Source of the DNA: Adineta steineri
Taxonomy: Eukaryota > Rotifera > Eurotatoria > Adinetida > Adinetidae
Direction: 5' to 3'
Assembly: GCA_905250115.1 (NCBI GenBank)
Contig: CAJNOI010000278.1
Coordinates: 1 to 64,000, forward strand
DNA: 64,000 bases
Shown piece by piece: positions 11,749 to 24,596 of this stretch. Each line of letters begins with the position of its first letter. Position 1 is the first letter of the stretch. The notes under the pieces were generated by a model. The model did not search any database. It had not been told where the DNA came from and saw nothing but the letters and a program-made list of their open reading frames with translations. The position numbers were made by a program, and so were the translations under genes.

Positions 11749-14410
11749 CGTTCACTTGTATGTATGTTCGAGTTTTCGATCAATCAAACAAACAAATTGC
11801 TTTGATATCAACGCCTTGTCTTGTATAGATAGCTGTTGCAAACTATTTTGAGAACAGAAAAGAAAATTAGTTAATATTTTTTATTAGTGAAGAGTTTATT
11901 CAATGATTTGAATATAATAGCTTTCCTTTGTTTCTCTATCTCTAATGCATACTCGCTCATTACAACATATGCCTTGCAATTATTATGTATCTGTTTGTGA
12001 CCTACTGGTTTGATTTCTCATTAGCAAATTTAATATGTATGGTTCAAAATAACAATTTTTTTAGAGTAAGAATCTGTATTAATAAAATATCTCAGTAAAA
12101 TACTATAGAAATAACATAATAGTAGCTACCCCTTCAATAATGTTCACGACGATTGAAGTAAAGAAGTAATAACTGCCGGGACTAATCACACAAGTATAAA
12201 CGAATATGACTAAAAAATAAGAGAAAAATGCAAAAGACACTCTTCTATATACCTCTGTAATTGCAGTGATCGTTGATGCGTGGACTACTTTTTGCTTTAT
12301 CTTAACGAAAGCATGCACAGCGCAATATGTAAAAGAGTGGGCACGTAACGATTGATTTTTAACCGTATAGGTAAGAAGTATTAACGAATGTAATAATCTA
12401 AATTTTAATAGAAGAAGCGCACATTTGTCTCTTTCTTCTATTACAACGAACGATAAAGTATGATATTACTGTTCTTCAAATTCAACAAAAACAAAAGTAT
12501 ACAAAAAATAAAATAGCATACGTATATAACGATTTTGTTTGTCTTCCACGTGACAAATATTACCGTTACTATTATAGGTGAAGAAAAAAAAAATAACAAA
12601 TATGTATTAGAAAGTTTTGTCGTATTAAGAGAATCTTTACAAGTAGTAACTTGGAAAATAATGTATTAAATCAGTTTTTATTTATTTGTTCTATATGTAA
12701 AGATGATTTAGTCGTATTTTATAAGATGTATAAAAAAGAACAAACAATGTAGAACGTGTTTCAAACGTCTGCCGAAAAATTTAATTTAAATATCTTTTAT
12801 GCAACTCAAGCGATTTACATGAACTTTTCATCATTTCATAGGATATACTTTGAAATTTTATTTTATACGTATGAAATAAAACAATACCCTTAAAATTCAA
12901 TTCTAATTAGTCTTTTATTAATTTATTCTTTTCAGTAAAGACGATCAATTTTAAATTTTTATTATTTTTTTGTTTAAGGAGAAATTACTAAATATAATTC
13001 AATTATTATTAGTCATCTATCTAATTAAATTTTTAAAACTATGTTCAATAATGTTTTCTTTTCAAGGTTAATTAATAGTTTTAACTATTATTTTGATATT
13101 ATTATGTATAACTCTACTTTTTCATTAAATAGTATCGATCAGTTAATTCAGATAGTTTTTCCAGTATGTGTATCATATTCAAATATGTGGTTCAATCTTT
13201 CGAAAAGTAAATCAATAATAATTGATGATACAATCGTTGTTATTTATCATATATATATTCATATAAAAAAAAACTTCGTTTATTAAGTCATGTAATTAAT
13301 AATTTTAGTTTTGCTCAAATTACGAATTTATTATAAAAGGATGCTGCAAAAGATAACGTAGTTCATTATTATTTGAATTATTTTTGGATAAGTAATTAAA
13401 GAAGAAAGAATTTAAAATACATGATCCTCTTTTTAGATCCCTTCATTACAAATCATTGTCGTCATTTTGTTATTATGGTATTTTGTTAAGTAAATTACTT
13501 TTATTATTCTTATTAATTCCATCATTATTCAATCGTCTGTTTCTATACTATTCTCATTGGAGTAATAAAAAAAGTATTTTAATTTTTTAGTAGTAAAAGT
13601 TTCAAAACTATATCGGAAATTACAAAATCAATATATATTTGAAAAAAATGTATTGTTGCGAATCAGCATTTAAAAAAACATTCATAATATAAGAATGTAT
13701 GTACATTACTATAAAGTTTTATTCCGATTCTATATTTTAAATATTAATATATCTAAATGCCAGATAACTAAATCGACGATATTTATTATATATATTTGTC
13801 TGAAAATTGTCTTATATCAAATAGTTATATTAATATAATATTTTTAACGATGTATGAAGTAATATGGGCATTAAATATCAAATCTGATACAGGTTTATTT
13901 ACTCTCTTATATGTATCAGTTAATTATACACATCAATGTTGCACCAAACTTTTTAATTTAGATATTCGTCATGTCTCTAATTATGTTACAGCTGCAAAAC
14001 GAATTCGAGTTTGAATATACAGATTTTTTTTATTGCTGTTTAAAAAAGAATCAATTTTCTATTTATATATATATATATATACTTCTTTTAGTTGATGTAT
14101 CAAAAAAAAAATAATCGATAATCATCAACATTATTCAAAGATATTATAACAAATGATAAGATTAATAAAGATTTAATAAAACGAACATCTGAAGTTTTAT
14201 GTAATTTAAAACAAAAATTCTAGTTGTTAACGAAAGCAATAGTGACGAAGAAATTAGATATTAAGTTTTTTCTATTATATTATCAATCTGTTACATTGAT
14301 TAGTCAAATTCTAATATTGCTTTTATTGATATTTTGAAATTTAAATTGAGAAAATTATTATACAATGGCGTTCTTTAAAAAAAAATTGAACAAATTATAT
14401 AAATGAGTAT
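11749..14410. other. Long AT-rich intergenic region, no supported gene
   Basis: Holds the 5' flank of the FG-GAP gene and about 2 kb of very AT-rich DNA. A hydrophobic minus-strand stretch at 12103-12318 contains a possible GTATAT donor, but the exon phases do not match. Plus-strand frames at 13041-13286 and 13796-14014 show no known domain. A (TA)n run lies near 14070. Confidence 0.4.
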
Positions 14411-15625
14411 CTAAGCATGCACGGTATGTTGTTGTTCATACGTTGGATAATCAGTATATCCTACAAAATCACCTCCATAAAAATGTTTAACATTGAAATT
14501 TGTATTTAATTCTTCATTGTTAATCAAACGTTGTGCTAGATCAGGATTTGCAATATACAATCGTCCAAATACGATTGCATCAGCTAAACCATCTTTTAAT
14601 GCTTTTGCACCTTGTTCACTATCATATTCAGTATTGGCAAAAAACTTAGTATGTTCCGAATTAATTAAGTTTCTCCACTGGAATATATCAACATAAGTTC
14701 CACGTTGTGCTGGATCTCGAAACGGCCAATAGCGTGTTAATTGTATATAAGCAATGCGTCTAGCATTGAGTTCTTTAATAAGATATCCAAAAGTTTCAGT
14801 AGTATCCTTTTCCGTCATACCCATATCATTATAACCACCACTTGGTGATAACTTAATACCAACACGATCATTTCCAAAAACACCACTAATTTCATCAATA
14901 ATACGTAAAGGAAATCGACATCGATTTTCTGCAGATCCACCCCATTGATCTGTTCTTTGATTAGATGTATTATCGATAAACTGATGTGATAAATAACCAT
15001 TTGCACTAATAAAAAAAAAGAAAGATTTTTCAATGAAATAGTGAGTAAAAATTCTTATACCTATGCAATTCGACACCATCAAATCCAGCTTCTTTTGCAC
15101 GTTCAGCAGCTCGCTTATACAAAGCAATATAATGTTCTGGATCGTCAATAGCAGTTGGTGTAACAAAACCAGGATGTCCTTCTAATTGTCGAAATTTACC
15201 ACCTTTAGCTGCTATTGCTGATGGTGCAACATTAGGTCGACCATCCTGAAGAAGTGGATGAGCGACTCGTCCAACGTGCCATAATTGAAGAAATATATGA
15301 CCATTGTGTGCATGAACACTATCGACGATCTTCTTCCAACCGGCTACTTGTTCATCTGAGTAAATACCAGCTAAATATAGATTAGATATATAAAAAAAAA
15401 TAAAGCTATAAATAAAATATACTGACGAGCATTGGTCCATTCTGTACCCTGTGGTTCGATAAGTGTACCTTCTGTAAGTATAAGACCGGCACCAGTTCGT
15501 TGTGTATAATACTCCACTTGAAGTGGACCGGGGACACGATTTCGATCACGAGTTAATGATGACATAATCACGCGATTTTTGAGAAGTAATGGTCCAAGTT
15601 GTAATGGTGTTGCAAATGATGTCAT
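14411..15625 (-). CDS. Old yellow enzyme (FMN-dependent ene-reductase / N-ethylmaleimide reductase type)
   Basis: Three exons, 15625-15427, 15370-15061 and 15005-14411, joined to about 367 residues, the usual family length. Splicing restores family motifs exactly: TNA|PGIYSDEQVAGWKKI at junction one and GVELH|SANGYLSHQF at junction two. The product should be a TIM-barrel flavoprotein that reduces activated C=C bonds with NAD(P)H. The substrate-binding His/Asn pair is H169/N172 in HSAN, followed by the catalytic-loop Tyr in GYL. NQRTDQWGGS and the late FMN-binding block (DAIVFGRLYIANPDLA) are intact. It is closest in style to bacterial NemA/YqjM-like and plant OPR-like members. Animals generally lack this family, and bdelloids are known to have acquired such genes; the presence of introns suggests an old, domesticated acquisition. 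Origin is inference. Confidence 0.93.
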
Positions 15626-17950
15626 TTTGTGTTGTATAAAGTATAAAGATGGTATATTTTTATGCGTCTAAACGATAAAAAATAAATTCAATGATTTTCT
15701 ACTCTCGTTTTATATATCGTCGTCATGCACACAACGTATGATCACAATAAATAATGCACCGTCATTGTGTATAATTTATAAAAGTAAACGAACATGTCAA
15801 TTGTCATATACCACATGCTTTGTGTATTTCACGAACAGAAAGAAAAAAGTGACTTTTTTTTTCTTTCTTTCTCCATAGTTTTCATCCATTCTGTTGTCAC
15901 AATCAACTGCTTCGTTCAAACATGCAAACGATATTGTTAGATAGTGGCATCTTTCATCACTACCTGTCTTTTACTTCTCTCGCTTCTAGTCTCTCTTGAG
16001 TGATCATGTAGGTCAACAGTTATCTTTCTAAAGAGAGTTATGTTCTCTCCTAGTTATACTAAAGTTTAACGAGAGGTAGCCAGGCTACATCCTAACAGAC
16101 ATCACATTGCAGTTATACTTTAGAGTAAATTACGTACTCTTATATATTCACAAGGATATCAAATAAGTGAATACATTTTAGCATAGAGATATATTCGTTC
16201 ATTATTATTTATGACAATCACATTATTTTGATAGAGTAGTTGTTGTTAAAACTCAAATTGTTTCTTTCAATTTTTTTATAAATCCTGAATGAAGAATTCT
16301 AAGAAAACTAACTTTTAATCAAGAATAACATACAAATTATTAAAAAAATTCAGCAATAAGTCAAATTTCGTTGCAATTAACTAAATTCAGATAAATTTAT
16401 ATAAAACTCTAATAGATTATTCTGTTCTTAGTTACAATTTTTCGATTATATGATTCAGATAGAATTCGAATAATCTCAGATTATTTTCAAATCTATTAAA
16501 TGTGCCAGAATTTTATCTCGAAAAGTGATCGAATATATAAAATTTTATGAACAAAATCATTTAAAAAATTTGTATTTATCTAATTCGATATATTCTAAAA
16601 GATTATTATCAATAATAATCACAGAACAGAAAAATAATATTTTAGATTTAACTGTAGTAGAAATAATCGAACATCTTATATCAAATAAATTCATTAGTTC
16701 TAGTAAAATTTCATAAACATGTTTAAATGAATATTTTAGCAATGCAACTATTGAATAGTACTGATTACTTGCAAACCATATCTTCACTTCTTTGTATCCA
16801 TTATATACATTCTGTTTGTTGAAAGGAAAAAAAGGATAACTAATGTAGATTTTTAACTAATATTACAGAAATTATAGTATTCAAGTATGTAACGAAAAAT
16901 ATAATAGACAGAAAAATAATAAATTATAAGAATAAAATAAAACAATTGATGTAATGGGAAAATAAAATGAGAAGCAGAAAGTCATAACATCGACAAACAT
17001 ATATATAAAAGTCAATGATAACAATCATTAGTGGATAAATCGATTTAATCCACTAGAATCAAACATTTCGTTTCATTTCTCAGACAGTTGTAACATATTT
17101 AATGGTGTATAATGAACGAGCTAGAAAAAAGATCCAAATAAAATTTATTATTTTTTAGGGTAATATTTTTTTTGTTGAATAGCTACTAAGTCATACTATG
17201 AAAACCTAACTTAGTTTCGAATAAATCTCATTCCCGATGGACTAAGTTCAAGCAGAAAGTCAAACTATGCCAAATACGGACCAGCTATTCAAAAACTAAG
17301 TCCTTCGTCAATATATTTGGTAGAAACATTCACTCGTATATTCCATCAGATGAAGCGCACACGATTGTACCTTGGATAGTCCCTTGAAGTTTTCCAAATC
17401 GCGTTTTACTATTAAAAAGAAGAGAAAATCAATTCGAACTGAAGTGCTTTGACAGTTGTTGATATTCGATGTTCGCAGTATTACTACAATAAATTTTTTG
17501 CTTTTATCCGTATAATACCTGTTTGTATATGGTTTTGTAGAGAATTAAACGCTGTATCTTTCAAAAACAACATCAGTCCGAAATGATGAAAACTGGCAGA
17601 GATATTAAGAAAATACTGACACCGCCATTTATTCTGGTCCACCCGTTATAATGTAAAATTTCCTTTTTAAAAGTTTCTTCGGCTGCCGAGATTTTCTTTT
17701 CGAATCAAAATCCATATGCCATAGATTATAGTAATTGTAGTTATGAAATATTCTATTGCCTATTTCTTTTTCTTATTAAACTCAAATGAATTTATATTGT
17801 TGTTTACTCCTGAAACCAATGTTAGAGTTTTTCTTTGTAATCTCTTTTCCTTATCTTTGATAACATATATATATAATAACAATTCTTATCTTTTGCCTTA
17901 TTTTCTTTCTTTTTTTATTTTGTATCATAACAATAATAGTATTTTAAAAC
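15626..17950. other. Intergenic, no supported gene
   Basis: Contains the upstream flank of the old yellow enzyme and an AT-rich stretch. Near 17170-17300 there is a loose inverted match (TTGAATAGCT against AGCTATTCAA, about 100 bp apart) that could be a decayed palindromic element. Frames at 16525-16787 are short, overlapping on both strands and unsupported. Confidence 0.4.
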
Positions 17951-18559
17951 ATGCTTCATAAAAAATCAAATAAACAACAATATATTTTATTTCGACTTGC
18001 TTTTATTCCATTAGTTTTATCATTTGGAAGTTTTCTATTACTTAATTATGGTTTTTTCTCTTATATCGAAGAACGACAAAATGAAAAAAATTATTTGAAT
18101 ACAACATGTTTTCTTAATGGAACATTGACATATCGTGAACCATGTCATGATCGTAGTTGTTCGTATACAAGATCACCTGCTTTATGTCCATCTACTTTTC
18201 AACTTTGTTCGAAAACTGTTTATATTATTATTTATGAAAATAATCAACAAGCTTTTACATATAATCGGCCTTCATGGGCTGTAAGTAAATAAGTTTCTAT
18301 ATTCTATTAAATTGTTTGAATTCTTTGTATGTAGAATGATGATAAATCACATACAAGATGTTATTATGATAAAACAAAATCAGGTATTGTTAGATGGAAA
18401 AAACCAACAACGAAACAATTTAAAATTCAAATTTCATTCGGAATATTATTATTTACAGCAAGTATTATTTTATGGATTGTTTGGGCTCATTTGAAAAAAA
18501 ACGCACAATTAACAACAATATCAAATAATCATTATCGTATACTAAGATCAGAACTATAG
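17951..18559 (+). CDS. Two-transmembrane protein with Cys-rich extracellular loop
   Basis: Two exons, 17951-18280 and 18335-18559, joined in phase 0 through GTAAGT and TGTAG, giving 184 residues. A short basic N-terminus precedes membrane segment 1 (FIPLVLSFGSFLLLNYGFF). A loop of about 95 residues follows, carrying seven cysteines (TTCF, EPCH, RSCS, ALCP, QLCS, TRCY among them) and an N-glycosylation site. Segment 2 is SFGILLFTASIILWIVWAHL, and the C-tail is short. Topology and size resemble BK-channel beta subunits, but I cannot identify that family with confidence. Both exons keep strong hydrophobic segments and codon structure across the junction, so the gene itself is well supported. A mariner remnant lies about 150 bp downstream. 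Confidence 0.7.
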
Positions 18560-18712
18560 TTCAAACAGATAAGATATCAAAAGTTTTTAATTAAAATAAA
18601 ATTGTTTTAAATATTACTATTGATATTACATTATTGATTACAGATGAACATAGTATTTTATTAATATTTCAATTATTTTTTTTTTGAATATTTATTATTT
18701 TATTATATACGT

Positions 18713-19487
18713 TATTAGATTGGCAAGAAAGTTTACGCGTATTTTTTCAAAGTTTTCTAGAACAGTCGAGAAAGTTCTAGAAATTTCCATACTAATTCTA
18801 TTTCATGAATTTGATTTGGGTCTCAAAGTAACAAACAATATATGTGATACGACTTACCGTGTTCCGGAAGACCACTAGAGGTGCATATGAATGTCTTAAA
18901 GCAGCTTGTCGAAGAACATCTTAGATGGATTATGCGATATCTAACAGAGTGCCGTGGATGTTCTCAACAACAGCGGATTGAGCCTTGTATGGAATTAATG
19001 ACGTCTTATCGCAACTAAGAATAACTTCGCAATCTTATTACCCGTGATGAAAAGTGGATGTTACATATTAGCTACACATGCAAGCGCCAGTGACTAAAAG
19101 ATGGAAAAAGAGATGTATAGCAACGTCCAAAAATGAACTTCATCCAAAGAAGATTATGATGAACGTTTGGTGGGGAATGAGTTCAATCATTCATTGAAAA
19201 CTTCTTCCATTGACTGCATCATCACTGTTGATCTCTATTGTGAACAAGTTGACTTTGTTGCAGCAAACTTCCAGGGCATTATTCAGATGTCTTACAGTTT
19301 CACATTCATCTTGTTCTCTACATTTGGCTCATACGGGTTACTATTTGCGCAAGAAAAAATTCGTTAACGAGAAAGAACGCGAAATCCTTTCTCTTTCAGT
19401 GCATTGGCGATAAGTGATAAATACTAATGAAGCATATGCTGTTAAAAAATATAAAAAAAAAAGGCAAAAACTTTCTTACTCAGCCGA
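18713..19487 (+). mobile_element. Decayed mariner-family transposon remnant with terminal repeats
   Basis: The left end reads ATTAGATTGGCAAGAAAGTT, the classic mariner terminal repeat, followed by ACGCGTATTTTTT. The right end (19455-19487) is its inverse, AAAAACTTTCTTACTCAGCC after an A-run and GGC. Between them, scattered over all three frames, are transposase pieces in the right order: ILFHEFDLGLKVTNNIC near 18805, NLITRDEKWMLHIS at about 19031 (containing the first catalytic Asp), HPKKIMMNVWWGMSS at 19141, and TVDLYCEQVDF near 19225. At least two frameshifts and several stops separate them. The span is about 775 bp instead of about 1.3 kb, so internal and C-terminal parts are deleted. No active transposase can come from this copy. 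Confidence 0.85.
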
Positions 19488-20539
19488 TATTCGTATTAGT
19501 ATCAAGATGCACGACATTTGAGAGACAAATGAGGATTTAAATATGAAAAACAGTATCTGGTTCCTCGAAAATCATTATAAGTATTCTAACAGTAAGCACA
19601 AACTTCAAATCGGCAATTCCTGGTCACTTACGCGCTTGTAAGCCAATGGAATTTTAGCTACAAAACAAAATAAGAGCATAGTGAGCTATCATTATTATTA
19701 TTTTTCTTGAAATTATATATCTCGATTTCGGAAAAATTCTAATTAATAAATAAATAATATATTGTATTATCTTTTAGTTTATATATCAAAAAGATCAAAC
19801 AGACAACATAAAAAATTCACAAATTTTATGTGTTTCTATAATTTATATGAATAATTTTAAGCACTATTTTATCAACATATATTAATCAATTATGTTTTAT
19901 AGCTATTATTAATGAAAAATAATTGTTCTTCTCTTTTCTTGTATTTTACGTTTATTTTTCTGCATCGAAAAAAGAATAATAAGATTCAATGTATTCTTAT
20001 TGTGTTTATATAAATACATATATTTTACTTTCTATTATATTAATTCATATAGCTAGTTGATATCTGTAATTTATATGTCAGAACTATAAATGTAATTATA
20101 TAAGACCTTTGTTTTGATTGTTTCTTGATGTATCTTGATTAATGTTTTATTTTGCAATTAATATTTCGTTAGGCACGACAATATAATCCAAGACTATAAC
20201 ACAACTTCTCTACAGCGCTATACACTTCTAGTTCATCAGATTTTCTGATATATATTAATTTAATGTCAATCATGCGACTATCATGCCATATGATGATATC
20301 TGTTACTAGAAAAAAATCACTACTATATATTTTTATTTATTTTTATTTTTATATTCATCTTCTCACTCTCAAGTCGAAGATAGATAAGACGATATTCTTT
20401 ATTGCAAGATAACATACAATATATTTTTCTTTTCTTGCTTAACATGTGTTATTATTTACTTTTAAAATAAAAAAAAAATTACATATATAAATTTTATTAT
20501 TCTATTATAGAGAAACGTTTCTTTAATTTTTTCTAAACA
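19488..20539. other. Intergenic, no gene seen
   Basis: AT-rich DNA between the mariner remnant and the ML-domain gene, with poly-T and poly-A runs. No coding, RNA or repeat feature recognised. Confidence 0.45.
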
Positions 20540-21692
20540 ATGGTATTTCGTATTCTTTTATTGTTTGTATATACTTTGTTGGTAAATGATGTTAGTGCAA
20601 GAACATTAATATGGCCAAAAGTAATAAATATATAATTTCGTTTTTCATACTTTTCGCAACTAATATAGAATTTCGACAATATACTTTGTTTGTTTTTCTG
20701 TTACAGTAAAAGAACAAATTGTTAATCATAAATCAGTCTTCATCTAGTGAATATTGAATGATGTCAGTAGATAGACAAGCACAACTACTAAATGATGCTC
20801 TCTATTTAACGTTCTATCAGTTGATATTTCCTTATAAACATTGATAGATTTTATAATAAAATTTACTTATATATCTTTTTTCTACGACTTTCCTCACTCG
20901 TTCGATATATATATATATATGAAGAACATTGAGAAAAACAAAAAAAGATGTATTTAACTATTCAATTAGTTGATCTGTTAGCAGTACTTGATACTCTAAT
21001 TTTTATTAGGATTTATAAGACGGATTGGTTTCAATTTTCAGTGATTTTTGAACTCCGTTCGGATATTTGACAGAAAAATTCATATAACTCGATACTTTTA
21101 GCAATTACAAAACCTAAAATTTTCATGGGATAACTGTGGTCCTGCTACTGATCCAATTAAAATAGTATCGCTTAGTATTGGTCCGGATCCAATTAGATTA
21201 CCAGGTTAAATCATTTATTTCTCAATGATAACTAATCTATGCGTTAATATTTTTTTTACAGGAAATGTTGCCATCTCTACTTCAATTAATATAACAAAAC
21301 CATTTCCAGCAGACATTGAGGTAAACCTGTTAATACTATCTAACAACACGTTATTTTATTTGATTTTTTGATTTTAGGCAAAAGTTGATATGGAAAAAAA
21401 AGTTGCTGGCATTTATATAAAAGTACCATGTGAACACGATGTCGGTTCATGTTCTTATAGTATCTGTACAAATAGTACTAAAGTTTATCCCGAGTTTTTT
21501 AAGGGTTATACTGGTGCAAAAACATGTCCTTCGATCCCTCCAGCAACTTATTCAGTATCTAACTTGATTACGGATGTGAAAAAGTCAATACCATCTATAG
21601 CCGATGGTGCATTTCGAATTACGATTAATTTTAATTCAAATCATGCTGGTCACCTTGCTTGTCTTCATCTTAGTGTCAATCTGAAAAGTTAA
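20540..21692 (+). CDS. ML-domain lipid-binding protein, GM2 activator-like
   Basis: Five exons, 20540-20620, 21102-21204, 21262-21320 and 21378-21692 by clean junctions (the first encodes the signal peptide), giving about 185 residues, close to mammalian GM2 activator. Strictly these are four coding exons; the large first intron may hide a non-coding one. Residues 1-21 are a signal peptide (MVFRILLLFVYTLLVNDVSA). The mature protein begins FSWDNCG and continues KIVSLSIGPDPIRLPGNV, VDMEKKVAGIYIKVPCEHDV, GSCSYSIC and a final HLACLHLSVNLK. These blocks align in order with GM2A, including its conserved cysteines. The family forms a hydrophobic cup that lifts glycolipids from lysosomal membranes for hydrolases, so lysosomal or secreted lipid transfer is likely. 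The specific ligand cannot be read from sequence. Confidence 0.85.
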
Positions 21693-22223
21693 TTAGAAAC
21701 AATGATATCATTACTTCTGAACATTTTTTCATTCTTTTTTTACATTTTAATTTTGTTTATATTTGATAATAAATCCCTATTGAAAAAAAATATCTCTAAA
21801 CCAAATAGTTTCACCAAATATATGTACGTCTTTGTTGTTAATAAAAACGACAAAGTCGAAGAGAAGATTCAATCTTACAATCAAAGAGTATTGTCTAACA
21901 AGAACAGAGAAGTACGCGCTCCTGTAGTCTCACTTTTCCTCTCTTTGACTCTAAATCTATTTAATTGAAACTTCATAATAACAAACTATTAATCAGGCAA
22001 AGCCAGGTAAAAAACATGTACCATCACTCAATTTTTCAAATAGATTTTTTATAGCATTAAAATTAATGACACTTTGTAAATTGATATATATACTACTGTA
22101 ACAAATACTATCTATGGATTCATACTATAAAATTCATAAGATTTATAAATTTTAAATAATTTTTATCGATCACTTTTATTTTAATAGAACAATCTTCAAT
22201 AAATATGTTTTGAAACTACACAC
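21693..22223. other. Intergenic, no gene seen
   Basis: Spacer between the convergent ML-domain gene and the LRR fragment. An 88-codon plus-strand frame starting at 21702 immediately after the ML stop is low-complexity and unsupported. Confidence 0.4.
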
Positions 22224-22585
22224 TTAAAGTACTAAATTGAAAGTTGCTTGTTTACTTCTTAATTGTTCAAGAAGTTCTTTTCTTTTACTTCCAACTGGAT
22301 TGAATTTAAAATTAACTCTGGTAAGTGTCTATATAAAAGAGTGAACACAAGATAAGACAAATAAACACGACCTTTTCTCTTACTGTATTCTGCTCCTTCA
22401 TCTTCTATATTGTTGTAACGCAAATTGAGTATGGTGAGAGTCTTCGTTTAAAAAACAGACAAATAACATGATGAAATCAATGAAAAGAGTATTTCTTTCA
22501 CTTTATTTTCTCGATAAGCATCAGCAAGATGATTTCCACTTATATTTCTAACTCCGTTGTCCCAAAGATTAATTGTGGTAAGTGC
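22224..22585 (-). pseudogene. C-terminal fragment of an NLR/RNH-type leucine-rich-repeat gene, decaying
   Basis: Three exon-like blocks on the minus strand each encode one ribonuclease-inhibitor-type LRR. Block 22585-22502 is exactly 84 bp (28 codons: LTTINLWDNGVRNISGNHLA then DAYRENK). Block 22441-22384 is only 58 bp (LTILNLRYNNIEDEGAEY). Block 22328-22224 ends the protein (LTRVNFKFNPVGSKRKELLE, stop). The one-exon-per-repeat layout is typical of NLR-like LRR genes. The middle block has lost 26 bp, so its phase no longer matches the next exon. Upstream, about 22640-22680, only a stub (TLTTLEL) remains before a stop. No NACHT or other effector domain is nearby. It is most likely a dead 3' end, though an alternative donor could rescue the frame. 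Confidence 0.6.
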
Positions 22586-24550
22586 CTTTGCAATAAAATA
22601 AAGAAAACGATGAAACAAAATGAAGAAATTTTCTCTCATGATATTCTCTCGTAAGGCAGTTCAAGTGTTGTGAGCGTGTGGAATAGGAAATTTCTAACTT
22701 TATTAATACACGACTATATATCAAGAATAGTGATATCAAATAAAGTTTGATGTATTTGAAAGTCTTATGAGAAACTTCTTATTTTCCATATAATAAAAAG
22801 AGAGCATAGTGTTGTTGTCACTATGGGAAGGAATACATTTGACATTGTATTGTATAAAACTAGGCTGATTGGAAGTTGATTGATTTCGATAGATAAGATT
22901 GCAGCAAGAGTTTTTAATACTCGCATAAGATGATATCATAGCGTTAATCGTGCCGCTGATGAGGTTTGAGGGTTTCGTCGTCTTTCATACGACTGGATTA
23001 CCACCATATTTTGTGTTTATGATAATGGATAGAATACATTAGTAAAAACAATATTTCTATATTGAGATTATTAATTTTATATTCTTTCAAAAGCCTTGCT
23101 GATGGTACGTGTGTAATGGAATATCCAAGAGTTACACACCAACACCCACCCTCGTCTCTTTCGTATCATTTTAGTAGTAAATATGTTTTTATTTGATTAT
23201 ACATTGTAGAAATGAAGAATTATTCAAAATAACAAAGAACCAGACAACTATGGTAGAAATAAACATTACCTAATATCAATAATAACTATTGACATTGAGT
23301 AGAGAATGGTAAAATCACTTTGACGATCAAGAATATGACAGATAAGTTCTACCGGTAATGTAACAAAAGAAGTAATGATTTTATTTGCCATTAACGAATT
23401 GAAAGTTGTCGAGATGTGTATTGTTTTGCTGTTTCTGTTTTCTTCAACTTAAATAACTCAGCATTTGCAATGTGCAACAGATCTCTATCGATATTGTAAT
23501 TACTTGTTTAAAAAAAGAATTGCGAAAGAATGATGTCAATAATAACAACATTGCAGAAGCGTGTGGATGTGAGCTGTTATAATATTTCATTTTAAAATGG
23601 TATAAATGAAGAAGAAAAAAGAATGAAAGAATTATTCGTCATTCTTCTTTTTCATTTCCTATATGTATATGTAACACCTATGAGCTCTAAATGAGATTTC
23701 ACCTAAATATATATTTTAATCTAACAGATGATATGGTTTTATTCATTCTTATCAATAAAATATTTCGTTTAAATCCTATACTTTTATTGAATAATATTTT
23801 TGCCGAGCGAGTATAGGTGTGAATGTGGATGTTAAATTTATTTCTCATTCATATTGAAACCCTCAATGGTTAGATTGATACAAAATAGTATCGAAAGTAG
23901 TAGTATTTATATTTTATTTTATCGTTTTGTAAATATATTTGCATTGTACTTTTAAAAACAAAGAACTATTTCGTAGGTTAACTTGATATATTTATAAAAT
24001 CAATACTGTCTTTAAAATTATTTGCTTTCGATAAACTACATAGAAGTATTGTATCGTTCTGTAATTAAAATATTTCTGTTACTAAGTATATTGTAACTTT
24101 TTTTCTTTTGAAATATTCATAATTTCATTGTAGAACAATTATAATTATCAATTTAATATGAGTGCAAAAGTAGAAGTAAAAAAAACACCGGGTACACCTA
24201 ATTATACTTTTAGTTTTATTTTTATTTAAAAAAGTACGCAGAGTGTAAGTGAGAATATTTTCAGATGTACCTTGATCTTCATGCATTCTTTTCTATTCTT
24301 ACCTTGCGATAAGAACAGAACGTAATGATGACGATGCGAAAAAAAATGTAAAAAGGACGGAGAACAGAAAAGAGAAACACATCATTTCATATCAACTGGC
24401 GGCGCGGTCGCTGCATGATCGGAATATGCGTTATATTAATAACGGACGTTAACATATCTTCGTCTGTATGATAGTGCATAAAAATTGCTTAGTCATATTT
24501 ACATCGGTCATTTTATAAGAAATTGCCGTGTCATGTGTACATAAAACATG
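22586..24550. other. Intergenic, LRR debris then no gene seen
   Basis: The first 100 bp hold a broken LRR stub. Near 23120-23150 and 23817-23835 there are CACCAACACCCACCCTC and GGTGTGAATGTGGATG strings related to the TGTGGG-type tracts seen elsewhere. No gene recognised. Confidence 0.4.
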
Positions 24551-24551
24551 G

Positions 24552-24559
24552 TATAAAAG
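24552..24559 (+). promoter_or_regulatory. TATA box of the CmcJ-like gene
   Basis: TATAAAAG lies 38 bp before the ATG at 24597, with a transcription start expected around 24580. Its position inside the open frame argues that the more upstream ATG at 24528 is not used. Confidence 0.55.
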
Positions 24560-24596
24560 AGGGAGATATTCAACAGTTATACAAATTAAAGTAAAA

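Noticed and set aside
12103-12318. Hydrophobic minus-strand frame as an exon of a membrane protein
   Set aside because: Candidate splice sites are out of phase and no partner exons were found.
13041-14014. Two plus-strand frames of 72-81 codons
   Set aside because: No signal peptide, domain or splice partner; composition is that of the surrounding AT-rich DNA.
24528-24596. Upstream in-frame ATG for the CmcJ-like gene
   Set aside because: It lies before the TATA box and the 23 extra residues do not resemble the family.
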